Assembly: GCF_032362555.1 (NCBI RefSeq)
Contig: NC_083507.1
Span: 1,429,001-1,493,000 of the forward strand
Reading direction: 5' to 3'
From: Amyelois transitella
Taxonomy: Eukaryota > Arthropoda > Insecta > Lepidoptera > Pyralidae
Length of the DNA: 64,000 nt
Shown: piece by piece, positions 46,263 through 60,400 of the stretch
Position numbering within the stretch: the stretch's first letter is position 1
Layout: every line of letters begins with the position of its first letter
Position numbers and translations under genes: made by a program
Notes under the pieces: model-generated
What the model was told of the DNA's origin: nothing
The model's database searches: none
Seen by the model: the letters and a program-made list of their open reading frames with translations, nothing else

Positions 46263-47825
46263 CAGTAGCGCTCAAAAGTATTTTGACAAGGCTACTTTTG
46301 TTATTATTTTTTTTCTGTGTTGTTCTAAACAAAAGCGGTTATTACTTTGATAAAATTTCCGATGTACCGCAACCGTACAGTGACAAACAAGTTTGAACTT
46401 GTTTGTTTACTTCATGTGCCTAGACGAAAACACGTTCATACTTGCGCTCATAAGTATTTTGACAGCAAGTCATTTCCCAATTGCCAGTGATACCGTTCGC
46501 ACTGCAGTTCTGATTTTTTAATAAGCAATAAGTTATCATCTATTTATTATGCCTAAAACTAAAGAGTACTCAAATGACATCAAAAATGCTGTAATAGCCG
46601 CCCTACAATGTGGAACGTCGCAAGCAGAAGTTGCTCGGAGTTTTAAATTGTCACGACAACTTGTAAGTGCGTGGAACAAAGCTTATAATAAACGTAAATC
46701 TGTAGAAAATAAGCCTCGAAGTGGCCGTCCGAGAAAAACCACTTCCAAGGAAGACCGCTTGATAAAGAAGTTATCGACGAGTGATGTCCGAAAATCGGCT
46801 GTACAAATAAAAAACGAGTTACAAGAAAACTATGACCTGGCTATTCATGTTTCAACTGTCAAACGTCGGTTAAAGGAGTTTGGATTACATGGACGACGCC
46901 CAACAAAGAAACCATTGATTTCTGCTAAGAATAGGAAGCTGCGCCTTGCGTTCGCGAAAAAGTACAGATCCTGGACGAGTTCAGAATGGTCCAAGGTGCT
47001 GTGGAGTGATGAAAGCAAATTTAATTTAGTGTCATCTGATGGCATACGGTATGTGCGACGCCCTGTAAACAAAAGATTTGATGTCCGTTACCAAATACCC
47101 ACAGTAAAACATGGCGGTGGCAATGTTATGGTTTGGGGATGCTTTTCTAGTCACGGTGTTGGGCCATTAGTTAAAATAGATGGTATTATGGATCGTTTTG
47201 TTTACGCCGAGATATTGAAGAAAAAAATGCTGCCGTATGCTCAAATAAATATGCCACCTGGCTGGTTATTTCAACAAGATAACGATCCCAAGCACAAATC
47301 GAAGCATGTGAGTGACTTCATGAAACTCGCGAAAATCAAATTCCTGGAGTGGCCCAGCCAAAGTGCCGATCTAAACCCGATAGAGCATCTTTGGGAAGAA
47401 CTGGATCGCCGTGTAAGATGTCGAAACTATTCAAACAAGGATGCTCTATACACAGCACTGAGTAACGAATGGAGCAAAATTCCTATTGATCGTTTGCAAA
47501 AATTAGTTGACTCAATGCCGGCGCGTTGTGAAGCTGTCCTGAAGGCAAAAGGCTATGCAACAAAATACTAATAAAAAGTTTCGAAAATAATGAACACAAA
47601 TTTAATAAAAAATAAAACTTTAATTGTCTCAATACTTTTGAGCAGTCACACTGTGGATAATGTTTTTTTTTTAAGTTTATCTTCACATTCTAATACATGA
47701 GTAAGCTCAATATGCAAAAGAAAATGCTTTACTTGAAATATAGTATTTGATTTAAAACAATTTCGTTTTTATTTTTTGTAATATCCAATAAATTCAGCTT
47801 GTCAAAATACTTTTGAGCGCTACTG
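46263..47825 (+). mobile_element. Complete-looking Tc1-like transposon with IR/DR ends
   Basis: 1563 bp between TA dinucleotides (46261-46262 and 47826-47827), the expected Tc1 target duplication. Outer terminal repeats: CAGTAGCGCTCAAAAGTATT on the left and its reverse complement ending CTACTG on the right. Related inner repeats lie about 175 bases inside each end: GCGCTCATAAGTATTTTGAC near 46444, and its counterpart TCAATACTTTTGAGC near 47630. Two repeats per end is the IR/DR layout. One intact transposase ORF lies inside. It is intergenic between TTK and alpha-spectrin. Confidence 0.88.
46549..47571 (+). CDS. Tc1-like DD34E transposase
   Basis: 340 aa with no stop or frameshift. Residues 1-110 form a bipartite DNA-binding region: HTH around TSQAEVARSFKLSRQLVSAW, then the GRPR hinge (PRSGRPRKTT), then a second HTH with STVKRRLKEFGLHGRRP. 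Catalytic residues: Asp in LWSDESKFNL, Asp in FQQDNDPKHKSKH, Glu in NPIEHLWEELDRR; from the first D of DNDP to that Glu there are 34 residues, giving DD34E. A Gly-rich GGGNVMVWGCFS box is present. The length is normal for Tc1 transposases, so the protein could be functional; expression is unknown. Confidence 0.92.
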   Translation: MPKTKEYSNDIKNAVIAALQCGTSQAEVARSFKLSRQLVSAWNKAYNKRKSVENKPRSGRPRKTTSKEDRLIKKLSTSDVRKSAVQIKNELQENYDLAIHVSTVKRRLKEFGLHGRRPTKKPLISAKNRKLRLAFAKKYRSWTSSEWSKVLWSDESKFNLVSSDGIRYVRRPVNKRFDVRYQIPTVKHGGGNVMVWGCFSSHGVGPLVKIDGIMDRFVYAEILKKKMLPYAQINMPPGWLFQQDNDPKHKSKHVSDFMKLAKIKFLEWPSQSADLNPIEHLWEELDRRVRCRNYSNKDALYTALSNEWSKIPIDRLQKLVDSMPARCEAVLKAKGYATKY

Positions 47826-48103
47826 TAGATATATCGTAATAGAATTTCAAAATTTTGGGAGCTTCGTATTTCTCTGCTAGGTCCAGAGAAAATGAATTCG
47901 ACCCCAACATATTACCAACGGTAAATGGCCGCGTGTTTTGAAAATGCTGGCGTTCACATCGAAAGCAGACGCAATATCCAAAACCGCGCGAAAAATTTCT
48001 CTGACAAATCTACATAACTTTATATTTTTTTAATGCAGAAACGGACCTTAATTGCACAGATAAAATAAATAAGCGATCACATCAGTATGTTCAGTTTTGT
48101 GTC

Positions 48104-48448
48104 TTTATTGTGAATTGTAATGAAACATGTTTTGCCATAAAAGTATCTAATTGTATTTTCCTTTCTCAAATAGTCCAAATTATTTTTTCAAACAAATCAT
48201 GTTAACGTAAGTTACGTTAACATACGCTTTGATGACCTTCAACAGTTAGCAGTACTGTTAATAATAATTTTAATTTAGGCAGAAATTAACTAATCAACGA
48301 ATGTCAAACAAAAAGCAAGATAAAATCAACACTTCAAGGCCAAAACTCCACAAAAAAGACACAAAATCAAATACAAAGGAAATCTGATTCAGGAATGAAA
48401 GACGACGTTACACGTTTGCGTATAATAAGAGGCGCGTGCGCATCGGAC
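48104..48448 (-). other. Probable alpha-spectrin 3' UTR
   Basis: Minus-strand sequence from the stop codon to an AATAAA signal (TTTATT at 48104-48109). No repeats are seen in it. Confidence 0.45.
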
Positions 48449-51400
48449 CTAGTTCTGGAAGAGCGTGCGCGTGAAGTCGATGTAGTCGAGCGCGTTGGGC
48501 ACGCCGCGCTCGGTCTTCGGGTCCACGTAGGGCTTCATGCGCGCCACGCAGTAGTCCGCCATCTCCTTGGTCAGGTTCTGTTGAAACATGTTAGTAACAA
48601 TGTAAAAGTGAGTTCAGTCTTCCTAAACTTTTGGCTTTGTTAACTCCGTAAGGGATAAAGACGTGATTATATGTATTGCTTCTGACATTCCTGTGCTTCC
48701 CCTGCCCACCTTATAGGGTGTCATTCAGTAATGAGAGAATGACTAAAGGATAGGCTAATAATTTTGGGATTCTTCTTTTAACGACAGGCTAGCAACCTGT
48801 CACTATTTGAATCTCAGTTCTATCATTAAGCCAAACAGTTGAACGTGTCCTATCAGTCTTTTCAAGACTGTTAGCTCTGTCCATCCCGCAAGGGATATAA
48901 ACGTGACCATATGTATGTACATTATTATTAATACTTGGCAATAGCCCGTAGTTATTATAAAAAACACCAGCTTCGGTTGAGAAAAAAATAAATATACTAA
49001 ATAATACGACAGTGTGTCGGAGTAAGTATGAAGGAAGTATGCAGAGATCGTGGCAAGTGGAAAGAGGTAGTCTCTGCCTACACCTCCGGGAAAGAGGCGT
49101 GATTTTATGTACCTATGTATGTAATACGTCAGTGTAAATAAAAAAAAAAAGAAATATACTAAATAACTGACCGCATATAGCTCGTCCTTGGTGACGTAGG
49201 CGCGGTCCTGGTGCGCGGTGATGGCGCGGAACGCGTTCTCGATCTCCTCCGACGAGTGCACGTTCTCCGTCTCCTTGCTGATCATGAACGCCATGTACTC
49301 CTGCAGGGACACTTGGCCGTCGCGGTTCGGGTCCACCACGTCTGTTTGGGAGAAGAGTATGGTTGTAAGAGATATATCTATGTTTGTTAATTGAGGTCCG
49401 GTGAAAATGCTGCAGTGTAGTTTGTTCCGCCGCGTAATACACATGAGCTTGGGAAGCGGCAGTAGTTATTATTAGATTTAATTGATGTGACGTCAATAAG
49501 TGATACTTTGTATCCAATTTTGAAAATAAATCTATTCTATTTTAGTGTATTCTAAGATCGCAGTGAACTATAGCGGGACTTGTAGCGAGCCACCCAAGGG
49601 AAGATCTTCCGCGATTGAATTGATGTGACGTCAATAAGTGATACCTTGGTTGGTATGGTATGGTTCAGCTCGACCGCCATCTAAGGGAAGATCTTCCGCC
49701 AGGCTAGGTGTGATTCCTGGGGAACCGAGCGACTTTGACATGACTCAAGCTCGTGCTGGTCGCTCTGCCTATCCCTGTGTACCTGTTGCTGACCAACAGA
49801 TAGCGGCACTCACTCAGTATCTCCTCGAACTCGGGGTCCGGCTGCCCCTCCTCCACCATGGGCAGGTCGTAGCCCAGGGCTCGGAGACAGGACTTGAACT
49901 CGTGGTGGTTCAGTCTGCCGGAGCGGTCCTTGTCGAAGTGCTTGAACATCATGGAGAATTCCTTCAGGGCGTCCTCGCTTACACCTGGAAAATAGTAATA
50001 AATTTAATATAACTAGAAGAGAGTGTGTTGTGTGTGGTTTCCGGAATTTGAGAAAAAGACCACTCCACATCTTTCCCGTGGATGTCGTAAAAGGCGACAA
50101 AGGGAAAGGCTAATTAAGTCGGGATTATATGTGTAGGAGGTGCTCTAGTAACCGCCGACGTCGCCTTTTACGACATCCATGGGAAAGAGATGGAGTGGTC
50201 CTATTCTTTTTTTTATTGGTGCCGGGAACCACACGGCATCGACAGTTACTGTAATAGAGTTTGTTTAAAAGAAACCCCTTGAAATGCTTAGTGAATATGT
50301 ATAATTTTTGATATAACATACATAAAGTCACTTTTAAATCCCTTGCGGGGTAGACAGAGCCAACAGTCTTGAACAAACTGATAGGCCACGTTCAGCTTTT
50401 TAACTTGACGATAAAATTGAGATTCAAATACTGACAGGTTGCCAGCCCATCGCCTAAAAGTAGAATCTCAAATTTATAAGCCTATCCCTAAGTCTATTAT
50501 TTAATATTCTCTATAAGATTCGGAATATGGTTTAATATTTTCATTTTACATGGCGAGACCCCGAATAGGGACCTGTTCACGGAAGAAGAAAAAGAGGAAG
50601 AAGAATGAATTTAATTTATTATTGAATGATTTAAATTTTAAATGGAAAAAAAATGATCTGACTGAATTATTGTACCTACGTCTTGTAAAGCCAGATCACA
50701 GCGACACAAACTGTTTTGTATCATCTAACATCTAAAAATAGTAACATAAAAAAAATATAATAATATAATAGTAAAAATATAATAGTAACATAATAATTTT
50801 TTAACATCTTTTCTACCTGTGTTTACCCAATAAAGATGTAGGGATTTTTACAATTTATTAATTTTAATAGTTTTAATTGTAAATACATAAAATAATAAAT
50901 AATATTATATTTTAGTAACAAACGGACAACCTATATCACTACTCATACGCGGAACTCTTTCGTCCTGCCATAAATTCGGCGGACAAGTAAAATGAAAAAA
51001 TGTCAGTTTGACAAGTGTCAATCTTATTGTATTTCTAGGCCCGTTTGTTGCTATACGCTTGAATATTAATTTAAATCTTTCATTTCATCTTTTATCCCTC
51101 TTCTCTTACTCTAACTGCACTTCACCTTCTATTAAGTAAGCTTTGAATCTATCGCTACAAAGAGATTTGAATTTGAACGTTACCAGAATGGTTCCTGGCC
51201 TGTATCTGCTGCTCGAGGTTGTGCTGCATCCGCATGGACAGCTGGTCCAGCTGGTCCCACTGCTGCGCCAGCCCCACCGTGCTGTGCTCCGTGTAGCGGT
51301 TGTCCAGGATCAGGTGCTCCTCCAGGGCCGCGCCTGGAACGGGGATAACATTCCACATTCATTGTATATAAATAATTTAAATAAATATAAATGGGTCTTG

Positions 51401-54400
51401 GATGTTTATCTATATAAGTACATACATACGTATGGTCACGTCTATATCCCTTGCGGGGTAGACAGAGCCAACAGTCTTGAAAACACTGAATGGCCACGTT
51501 CAGCTATTTGGCTTAACGATAGAATTGAGATTCAACTAGTGACAGGTTGCTAGCCCGTCGCCTAAAAAAGAATCCCATGTTTGTAAGCCTATCCCTTAGT
51601 CGCCTTTTACGACATCCATGGGAAAGAGATGGAGAGGTCCTATTCCTTTTTTATTGGTGCCGGGAGCCACACGGCATCTATATAAGTATTTATTATAAAT
51701 TTTTAATTGACCTGTGTTACGAGATACTAACTCAACGATTTTTTAAATCATCACGAGTATAGCGGCATAATTGTTTATTTATGAGAAAAAAAGGGAAAGA
51801 GAAACATACCCAATTCCTCTAGTCTGCGGAGGTCGGCTCTCCTGTTGCGGACCTCTACGGCGCGCTGACGCAGTGTAGCCAGTTGCTGTTCCAGCGACCC
51901 AGTGCCTTCCATCATCGATGTGCTGTAGGTACATGGAACATATGAAATTGTTACAATACATTATAAAATTGCAGAAATTGTTACAACATATCATACAATT
52001 GCAGAAATTGTTACAACATATCATAAAATTGCAAGAAATTGTTACAACATATCATAAAATTGCAAGAAATTGTTACAACATATCATACAATTGCAAGAAA
52101 TTGTTACAACATATCATAAAATTGCAAGAAATTGTTACAACATATCATAAAATTGCAAGAAATTGTTACAACATATCATACAATTGCAGAAATTGTTACA
52201 ACATATCATAAAATTGCAAGAAATTGTTACAACATATCATAAAATTGCAAGAAATTGTTACAACATATCATACAATTGCAGAAATTGTTACAACATATCA
52301 TACAATTGCAGAAATTATTACAACACATTATACAATTGCACATAATATTCTTTAAATACACTTCTCGTATATCAAGTATTTAAAAAATGAGTAAAACATT
52401 GTGGCCTTGCCTTTCCATAACCCAATTAAATATATGTCTTCCATTACGTTGGAGCATTTTTAACATTCAATATCAGTAATGAAATCTCTATCTGCATTCT
52501 TAAGAGTCCAAAAAAACTGCTGAATAAGCAATAGGAAGGTACACTTAGGTAGGAAAATCATATCCTCCCTTTTTGAGCTGCTTTATTTTCCTTTCACTGA
52601 TTAGGAATGAATATCGCAAAGCATTACCTAATATTGACGGAAACGTAACTCCATTCATTGTTTATTAGTGTGAGGAAGAGAAATCGTAATTATTGCATTT
52701 AATACAGATTCTAGGGTGTCATATTAGTTTAAGTGAAAATTAGTACGAATAAAATATTGATACAAAATCTTAGAACACTCTAGTTATATAAAGTTATGTC
52801 GGTAGTACTAGTACACCTATGTACAGTTGTCTCGAACATTCGATAGAATTGACAAAAGCCGATGATATTAAAAGCTGATAGAGTTACATCGAGAACGAAG
52901 TGCTACAACGATCGCTTGGCAAAATATGAGAACACCTTTTATGAAATTCCATAAGATGTTTGAGTACAAGATATTATGTTTATGACACTTTTTTGCTAAG
53001 AACAGTACTAACAGGTACATAAAAATAGAACTAAAAAGGTCTGACATGGTATATTCACCAATTACAAAACAGCTTTATACTTCAACCGGCATAGTTCCTT
53101 TACATATATAAAAAAATGTTTCGATCTTTTATTAAGGACATTATATTATAAATCGTTTTGGAAATATTTAGTTCAATTTACTTTAGTTTAGTTATCTTTC
53201 CATTATATCTGCACATCTGTAAATCATTCAGTAATCTGAGTTATGTCAATAAAAATCTATGTTTTGGATCTCTGTTTTGCCAAGCTCAAGCTGAATGTTA
53301 AATAACACTACACTCATTTGGTACATTACCCGTCCCAGCCTAGCAGCCGGTACCTGCGCACAATGCTCACAGTTTATACATACATACGTACATATTTTCC
53401 CGTCTATATCCCTTGCGGGGTAGACAGAGCCAACAGTCTTTAAGACTGATAGGCCACGTTTAGCTTTTTGGCTTGATGCTAAAATTGAGATTCAAATAGT
53501 GACAGTTGCTAGCCTATCGCCTATAAGAATTCCAAGTTTATAAGCCTATCCATTAATCGCCTTTTACGTCATCCATGGGAAAGAGAAGGAGTGGTCCTAT
53601 TCTTTATTTTTATTGGTGCCGGGAACCACACGGTTTATACATAGTTCTGATTATAACCTAATTTGTCCAACGTAAGTTGTAAAATTGACTCTCCGTCCTA
53701 GTCACGAGCCTCGAATTACCCAACTCTAAATTTAAGATTCCATGTCTCTATGTCCGGTCTTTGGATGGTTCTACGAATGAATACTAAGCTGAACATGATG
53801 AATACGACGCTGAAAAAATCGTTTACCCTATCACGGTTCTACATTTATCACCACAATGTATAATACTTATGGGTTACAGAGCATTGGTGAACGAAAGGGA
53901 GTCAAAAGTTCTGGGATCAATCAATCAATCATTAACCATGTCTTAACTTACAAATGTTTATAAAAAATAAATTCTAGCATCGCCTGATACAGGAAACATC
54001 TTTAAAAAATCTGCTCTTGTTTTTCTGAATATAGGGTCGGGTAGGCCAGTCACTCCGCTATGATCAAAAATTATCTACTTCCGAAACGTGGTCATAGGTG
54101 GACATCCGCAGAGACATTCAGGGCGAACGACAAGAGGATTTTCATTGCCTGTTAAAAACTAGAGTAATAATTGGATAAGCCCGCATTTGTAATCTACTTC
54201 TTTAGTGAACAATGAATCATTTACTTACTTCCTCTCTTACTTACTAGAGAAGATAAAAAGCCACAAATCTATACTAATATTATAAAGCTGAAGAGTTTGT
54301 TTGTTTGAACGTGCTAATCTCAGGAACTACTGGGTCGAATTGAAAAATTCTTATTGTGTTGAATAGACCATTTATCGAGGAAGGCTTTAGGCTATATAAC

Positions 54401-57400
54401 ATCACACTGCAACTATTAGGAGCGAAGAAATAATGGAAAATATGAAAAAAAAAAATCGGGAAAAATTATTCATCCTTGAGGGCTTCAATGATACATACAT
54501 ACATACATATGATCACGTCTATATCCCTAGCGGGGTAGACAGAGCCACCAGTCTTGAAAAGACTGATAGGCCACGCTCAGCTGTTTGGCTTAGTGATAGA
54601 ATTGAGATTCAAATAGTGACAGGTTGCTAGCCCATCGCCTAAAAGAGGAATCCCAAGTTTATAAGCCTATCCCTTACTCGCCTTTTACGACATCCGTGGG
54701 AAAGAGATGGAGTGGTCCTATTCTTTTTTGTAATGGTGCCGGGAACCACACGGCAATGATGCCTAAAATAACTATTCCGCGCGGACGAAGTCGCGGGCAC
54801 AGCTTGTCTATGACACGTACCGTGTGTCTGTGAGCCATTGGTGGAACGCGTTGGCGTGTTTGGCAAACTCCTTGCGCAGCTTGTCGTTCTCCTCCTGACG
54901 CTGGGCCTCCTTCGTCAGCTCGATGTCGCGATCAGCTAAAATAATACATTTAATTGTTTATGTCACATTATCTTATTTTGTCTTTATTTATTTGACGAAA
55001 ATATTCGTATGAAAATCATAAGTTTTACATTCATTCATGTTTTTAAATGTAGACAATGTGAATTCGTCCACGATTTACATTTAAGAGATTTGTAAATTGA
55101 CGTCCGGTGAAAATGCTGCAGTGTAGTGTGTTTCGCCGCTTTTTATCCACATGTGCTTTGGAAGCGGTAGTAGTTATAATTAGATTTTAGTGATGTGACG
55201 TCAATAAGTGATACCTTGTATCCAATTTAGAAAATGAACCTATTCTATTCTTTGTTAAAAAAAATTAATAATTGGTTGATACCAACAGCTGTTTTATATT
55301 AGTTGTACGTGTGTTCATGATATAAATGAAAGAAGTAAGTTTATGATATAAATGTTCGAATGCGTATATTTAAAAGCGAAATACACTGATCATGTAATCT
55401 TAAAAACTACTGAGTTAAAATTAGGAACATGGTGAAATTTGGAAGAAGGGTAGATTGTCACTAGAAAACTTTCGCTAAAGTAAGTAAAGATTTCTGGAAA
55501 TTACCGCGGCAACGGGAGCTGACGGAATTTTTCGTTTTAGAAAAATTATTATTTCTGAATTTCACATATTATATGAATATAGTGTCTGCAAAGTATGTGT
55601 CGTAGTTTTTGAGTTTACATACATAAAATCACGCCTCTTACCCGGAGGGGTAGGCAGAGACTACCTCTTTCCACTTGCCACGATCTCTGCATATTTCCTT
55701 CGCTTCATCCACATAATACATACATATAGTCACGTCTATATCCCTGACGGGGTAGACAGAGCCAATAGTCCCGAAAAGACTGAATGGCCACGTTCAGCTG
55801 CTCGGCTTAATGATGGAATCGAGATCCAAATAGTGACAGGGTGCTAGCCCATCGCCCAAAAAAAAGGATCGCAATTTTATAAGCCTATCCCTTAGTCGCC
55901 TTTTACGACATCCATGGGAAAGAGATGGAGTGGTCCCATTCTTTTTTGTATTGGTGCCGGGAACCACACGGCACATCATAATACATAATAATTGTGATAC
56001 GCACTGATGATCTTGCGCAGGTTCCTCCAGGTCTCCACCAGCGCCTCCATGGTGAACCAGGTGTACGGGTTGGCGCCCACGTTGAACGACTTGATTTGCT
56101 CGTCCAGCTCCGCCAACGCTTCGAAGTCGCTGTGGGCCGATGTCAGCGATGCCTGCGCGGGAAAGGTAATATGTTCAGATTCAAAAACTACTACAAAAGT
56201 ATTTATTTATTTATAAGGGAGATTAATACAAATATAGCATTGGTATTACAACCTTTAAAAACATAAAGTCATTCATAAATGTCAACTTATAGCATTAAGA
56301 TGTGAGACATGAGAATCGAAGTACAGTATAGTACAATACAGTACAGTAAGTAAAGTACAGTACAATTATAAAACAAATCATCCTTTCTAATGCAGTTTAC
56401 ACCATACGGTAAGTAAACGAGTCTGAATAAATTTTACCATTAGAACGCCTACGTATTTAATTAAGCACGTTTCTGGAAACAAAATTTGAGAAATAAAGAC
56501 TTTTAATACTCAAACGTTTTGAACTTACGTATCTACGAATTTCACTATCTACGAATTGGATATCTGAGTTGAGAGGCTAGAAAGTCTAGTCTTGGTTCCT
56601 TCATCAATGTTACATATAAGTTACTAGCTGTGCCCGCGACTATATTTGAATAGTGGAATAGTTATTTTGGGCGTCATTCCTCAAGGGTGAATAATTTTCT
56701 TCGTTTTTTTTCACATTTTATTCATTATTTCTTCGCTCTATCAATCAATCAATCGCTCTTAATTGTTGTTGTAGTTGCAGCGTGATGTTACATAGCCTAA
56801 AGACTTCCCCGTAATAAATAGTCTATTCAACACAAAAATAATTTTGCAATCGAACCAGTAGTTCAAACTAACATACAAACAAACTCTTCAGCTTTATAAT
56901 ATTAGTATAGATAAGAGATTCTTGTATGACAACGTGGTGCGGGCCCATTTTTTACACCGCATTTTCCCTTTATTATTCTACCACAAAAGTATGTAAATTC
57001 CAAAAACCAAACTTATATAATTCCTTCTGTCAACCCACCTGGAACTGCTGGTGAGCGTCTCTCAGAGCTCTGATCTCCTCAATAGAGTTGCAGCGCACTG
57101 GATCCGTCAGATCTTCCTCGGCGTTCTCGAACCACGAGTTGAATGCTGATGCCTGTGGGGGGCAAACATTGGTGGATTAAATTTGACGTGACCAGCTTTT
57201 GAATAGGCTTCCGGATAAATCTACAATAATTTATTCACAGTATGTATGCACTTAAGCATTTGGTTCAATGTTTTTTTTAACTAGTGTAATAGGCGTTCTC
57301 GAAAATTTTATTTTTTAAACTGTTTTTTATCAGAGAAATGTATATTTTAAAAGCTAATGATTGTAAAACTTGCTGTTGGTCATACAAATATATAAAATAA

Positions 57401-60400
57401 AATAAAATAAATAAATAAAGACGACGAGAGCTCATGTAGAAATCGCCTGCTGTGTGGTGTCAAACTTCAGACCTTGTCACACCTGCATGTTGGATTAGCA
57501 TTTCGACACATGTGGCTTCATATACATACATAATAATCATTAAAATTAATGGAGTTACAATGGAGTTAATTGTTACAGCCACATGACAAGCTTTGAATAT
57601 AATTGAGAAAAAGATATCAGTCACGAGACAACAGCAATTTGACGGCCTCTATGGCACAGCGGTAATACGCTTGTCTGTGACATTGGAGGTCCCGGGTTCG
57701 AATCCTGGCCAGGGCATAATGAGAAACGAACTTTCACTGATTGTCCTGGATCTTGGATGCTTATCTATCTAAGTATTTATAAAATGTAGCATCGTTGAGT
57801 TAGTACCTCGTAACACAAGTCTCGAACTTACATCGAGGCTAACTCAATCTGTGTAAAAAAAAATTATACATATAAACCTTCCTCTTGAATCACTCTACCT
57901 GTTACAAAAAACCGCATCAAAATCCGTTGCGTAATTTTAAAGATTTAAGCATACAGACAAACAGATTAAAATAACGACTTTGTTTTATACTATGTAGTGA
58001 TTGTATGAGAGTGACCTTCTTGGCGAATGTGAGGTAGAGCTCCTCGATCTGGCGGAACTGGTCCTGCAGCTGCAGCAGCCGCTTCTTGCGCGCGTCGGAG
58101 TCGGCCAGCAGCCGCTGCCAGCGCGCGATCACGTCGGCGTGCCGCCGCGCGATGGCGGCCGCCTGCTCGTGGTGCGCCGCCACCAGCTGCTCCTTCAGCG
58201 CCGTGATGTTCTGGATGCCCTCGTGCTCGAACGCGGCGAGACCTGTTTGGGAGTCGCGATTTAATGTTTGTTTCGGTTACTAATTTGGCTGTTGTAACTA
58301 GCAACGTTTATTTTAGTATTTTAAATAAGAAATGTTTTGTACAATGGCAACATTGCCTTTTCTCTTGCTTATTCAGGTTTTTGTGTAGAATACACGTTTA
58401 ATGGAAGCCCAGTTTTTTTTACCGGCGCCATAAAAATAATGTACAGTTCAAGAAGATTAGCCACACTTGGTAACTAAAGCAATGGTTAAAGGATTCTCGT
58501 CTCTGTCTCACCCAATTCAGGGTTCATGGTCAAAGGCATACCCCGGGCTCCTCTCCAGAGTGGTGAGGATGCAACCGGGACTAAAAGCCAGGTGGAAGAT
58601 CATCACCTGCGTCGAACGTCTCCTGCTTGGTGAGCAGCGTCTGCACGGTGGAGAGGTCGCGGCCGAACTCGTCCGACCTCACGTGGGTCTCCTTGTCCGC
58701 GATCCAGGACTCCACCACGTCCGCCTTCCACAGCAGCTGCAGGTAGGCCGAGTTGTCCACGAGGGCGGCTTTGCGACGGGCCGCCAGGCCGGTCAGCTTC
58801 TCCAGTTTTGACTAGGAACAGAAAGAAGAATGTCAATGTGAGAAAAGGTATAAGGTTACTCGGAGACTTTCTTTCAGAAGGTCAGGTTAACAGTACCCAA
58901 AAGAAGTATGCAGGGATCGTGGCAATTGTAAAGATGGGGTCTCTGCTTACCCCTCCGAGAAAGAGGTGTATGTGTGTGATTTATGTATGTATGTATGTTC
59001 CATTTGGTAAAGGATGTCAGATGGGAGTCGCTTCATGTAAAAACTTGACTCACCCAATCCAGGATCATAGTGCATCCCCGACTGACATTCTCCAGAGAAG
59101 TGAAAAAGCAATCGCAACTAAGACCAGGAGGAAGTCATTTAATATCCTCCTCCATGCCCTTTACTTCCATCAGGGCAGTCGAAATGTTCACGCTTCTGCA
59201 TTTTCCTCTCCACAGTCTACAGCGTTGCTGCTGTACAGCTGCATTCAACCAACATCTGGTGCTGGCTACCTGCAGCGCCCCCATGCGGTGGGCCAGCGCC
59301 TCGGAGTGCAGGTTGCCGGCGGCCAGCAGCCGGTCGGCGGCGGCCGCGAGGTCCCGCACGCGCTCCCCGCGCGCGCCCAGCTCGGCCTCCAGCGCCTCGT
59401 GCTTCTTCAGCAGGCCCTGCACCGCGGCCATGCTGTCGCCGCACTCGCTCACCACCACCAGCTGCTGCTTCTCGCTGTGGGGGACGGTGATGTTATTGCA
59501 GAATAGACACCATGATCAAATGCTCAATGGAAACGAATAATTTAGGAATGAGATACTAACGCAAATGCATAACTCTTACGGTGTAGATAGAGGCAACAGT
59601 CACGAAAAGAAAGGCCACGTTCGGCTGTATGGTTTAATGATAGAATTGAGATTCAAATACTAACAGGTTGCCTGCCCATCGCCTAAAAAATCCCAAGTTT
59701 TCTTAACTTTTACCTTGATTGACTTTTACAATTTACACAGAAAGAGAAGCATGCTGTGTGGTTCCCGGCACCAATAGAAAAAAGATAGGACCACTCCATC
59801 TCTTCCCCATAGATATCGTAAAAGGCGGCTTAGGTATATAGGATAGGTGATTATATGTATTTATGTATGTATAGAGAAGCATCTGGAAGACACCATATTT
59901 TTTTCTTCCCTTCCAAACAAGCTTAAAAGATGCAGTATGCAAACATAACATTCCAGAGCGTATCCGCGATCGTTTGACTTTTGCAGGCAGTAATAGTACG
60001 AGTAAACCTTCTTTTTCAAAAGAACTTCACATCAATCTGCCAACTAACCTGATCCAGGCCTCCTCCTCGTCCAGTTTGGCTAGGAACTGCTGGTACGCCA
60101 GTGACTGCTGCAGCTTGGCGCCCCTCTCTGCTGCTAGAGCTTGGAGTTCGGACCACGCCTGTAGAACAACGGAAAAATTGTTATATTCACAGTAAACACA
60201 TAACGTGAAGTCCAGAGTAAATACAGTTAAAAATAAAATTTATAAAAAAAAACTAACAAACTAAAATTTTACATGTTATTTTTCTTTCTTTTTCCTTTTT
60301 ACTTCAAATTCCGTATACACGTCTGTATCCCCAACGAAGTCGACAGCTAAACAGTTTAAAAAAACTGAAAGGACTAAAAAGTTTTCATTATTTTCTCTTT

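Noticed and set aside
51918-52345. Plus-strand frames rich in NCYNISYNC repeats
   Set aside because: They are translations of the AT-rich minisatellite in a spectrin intron.
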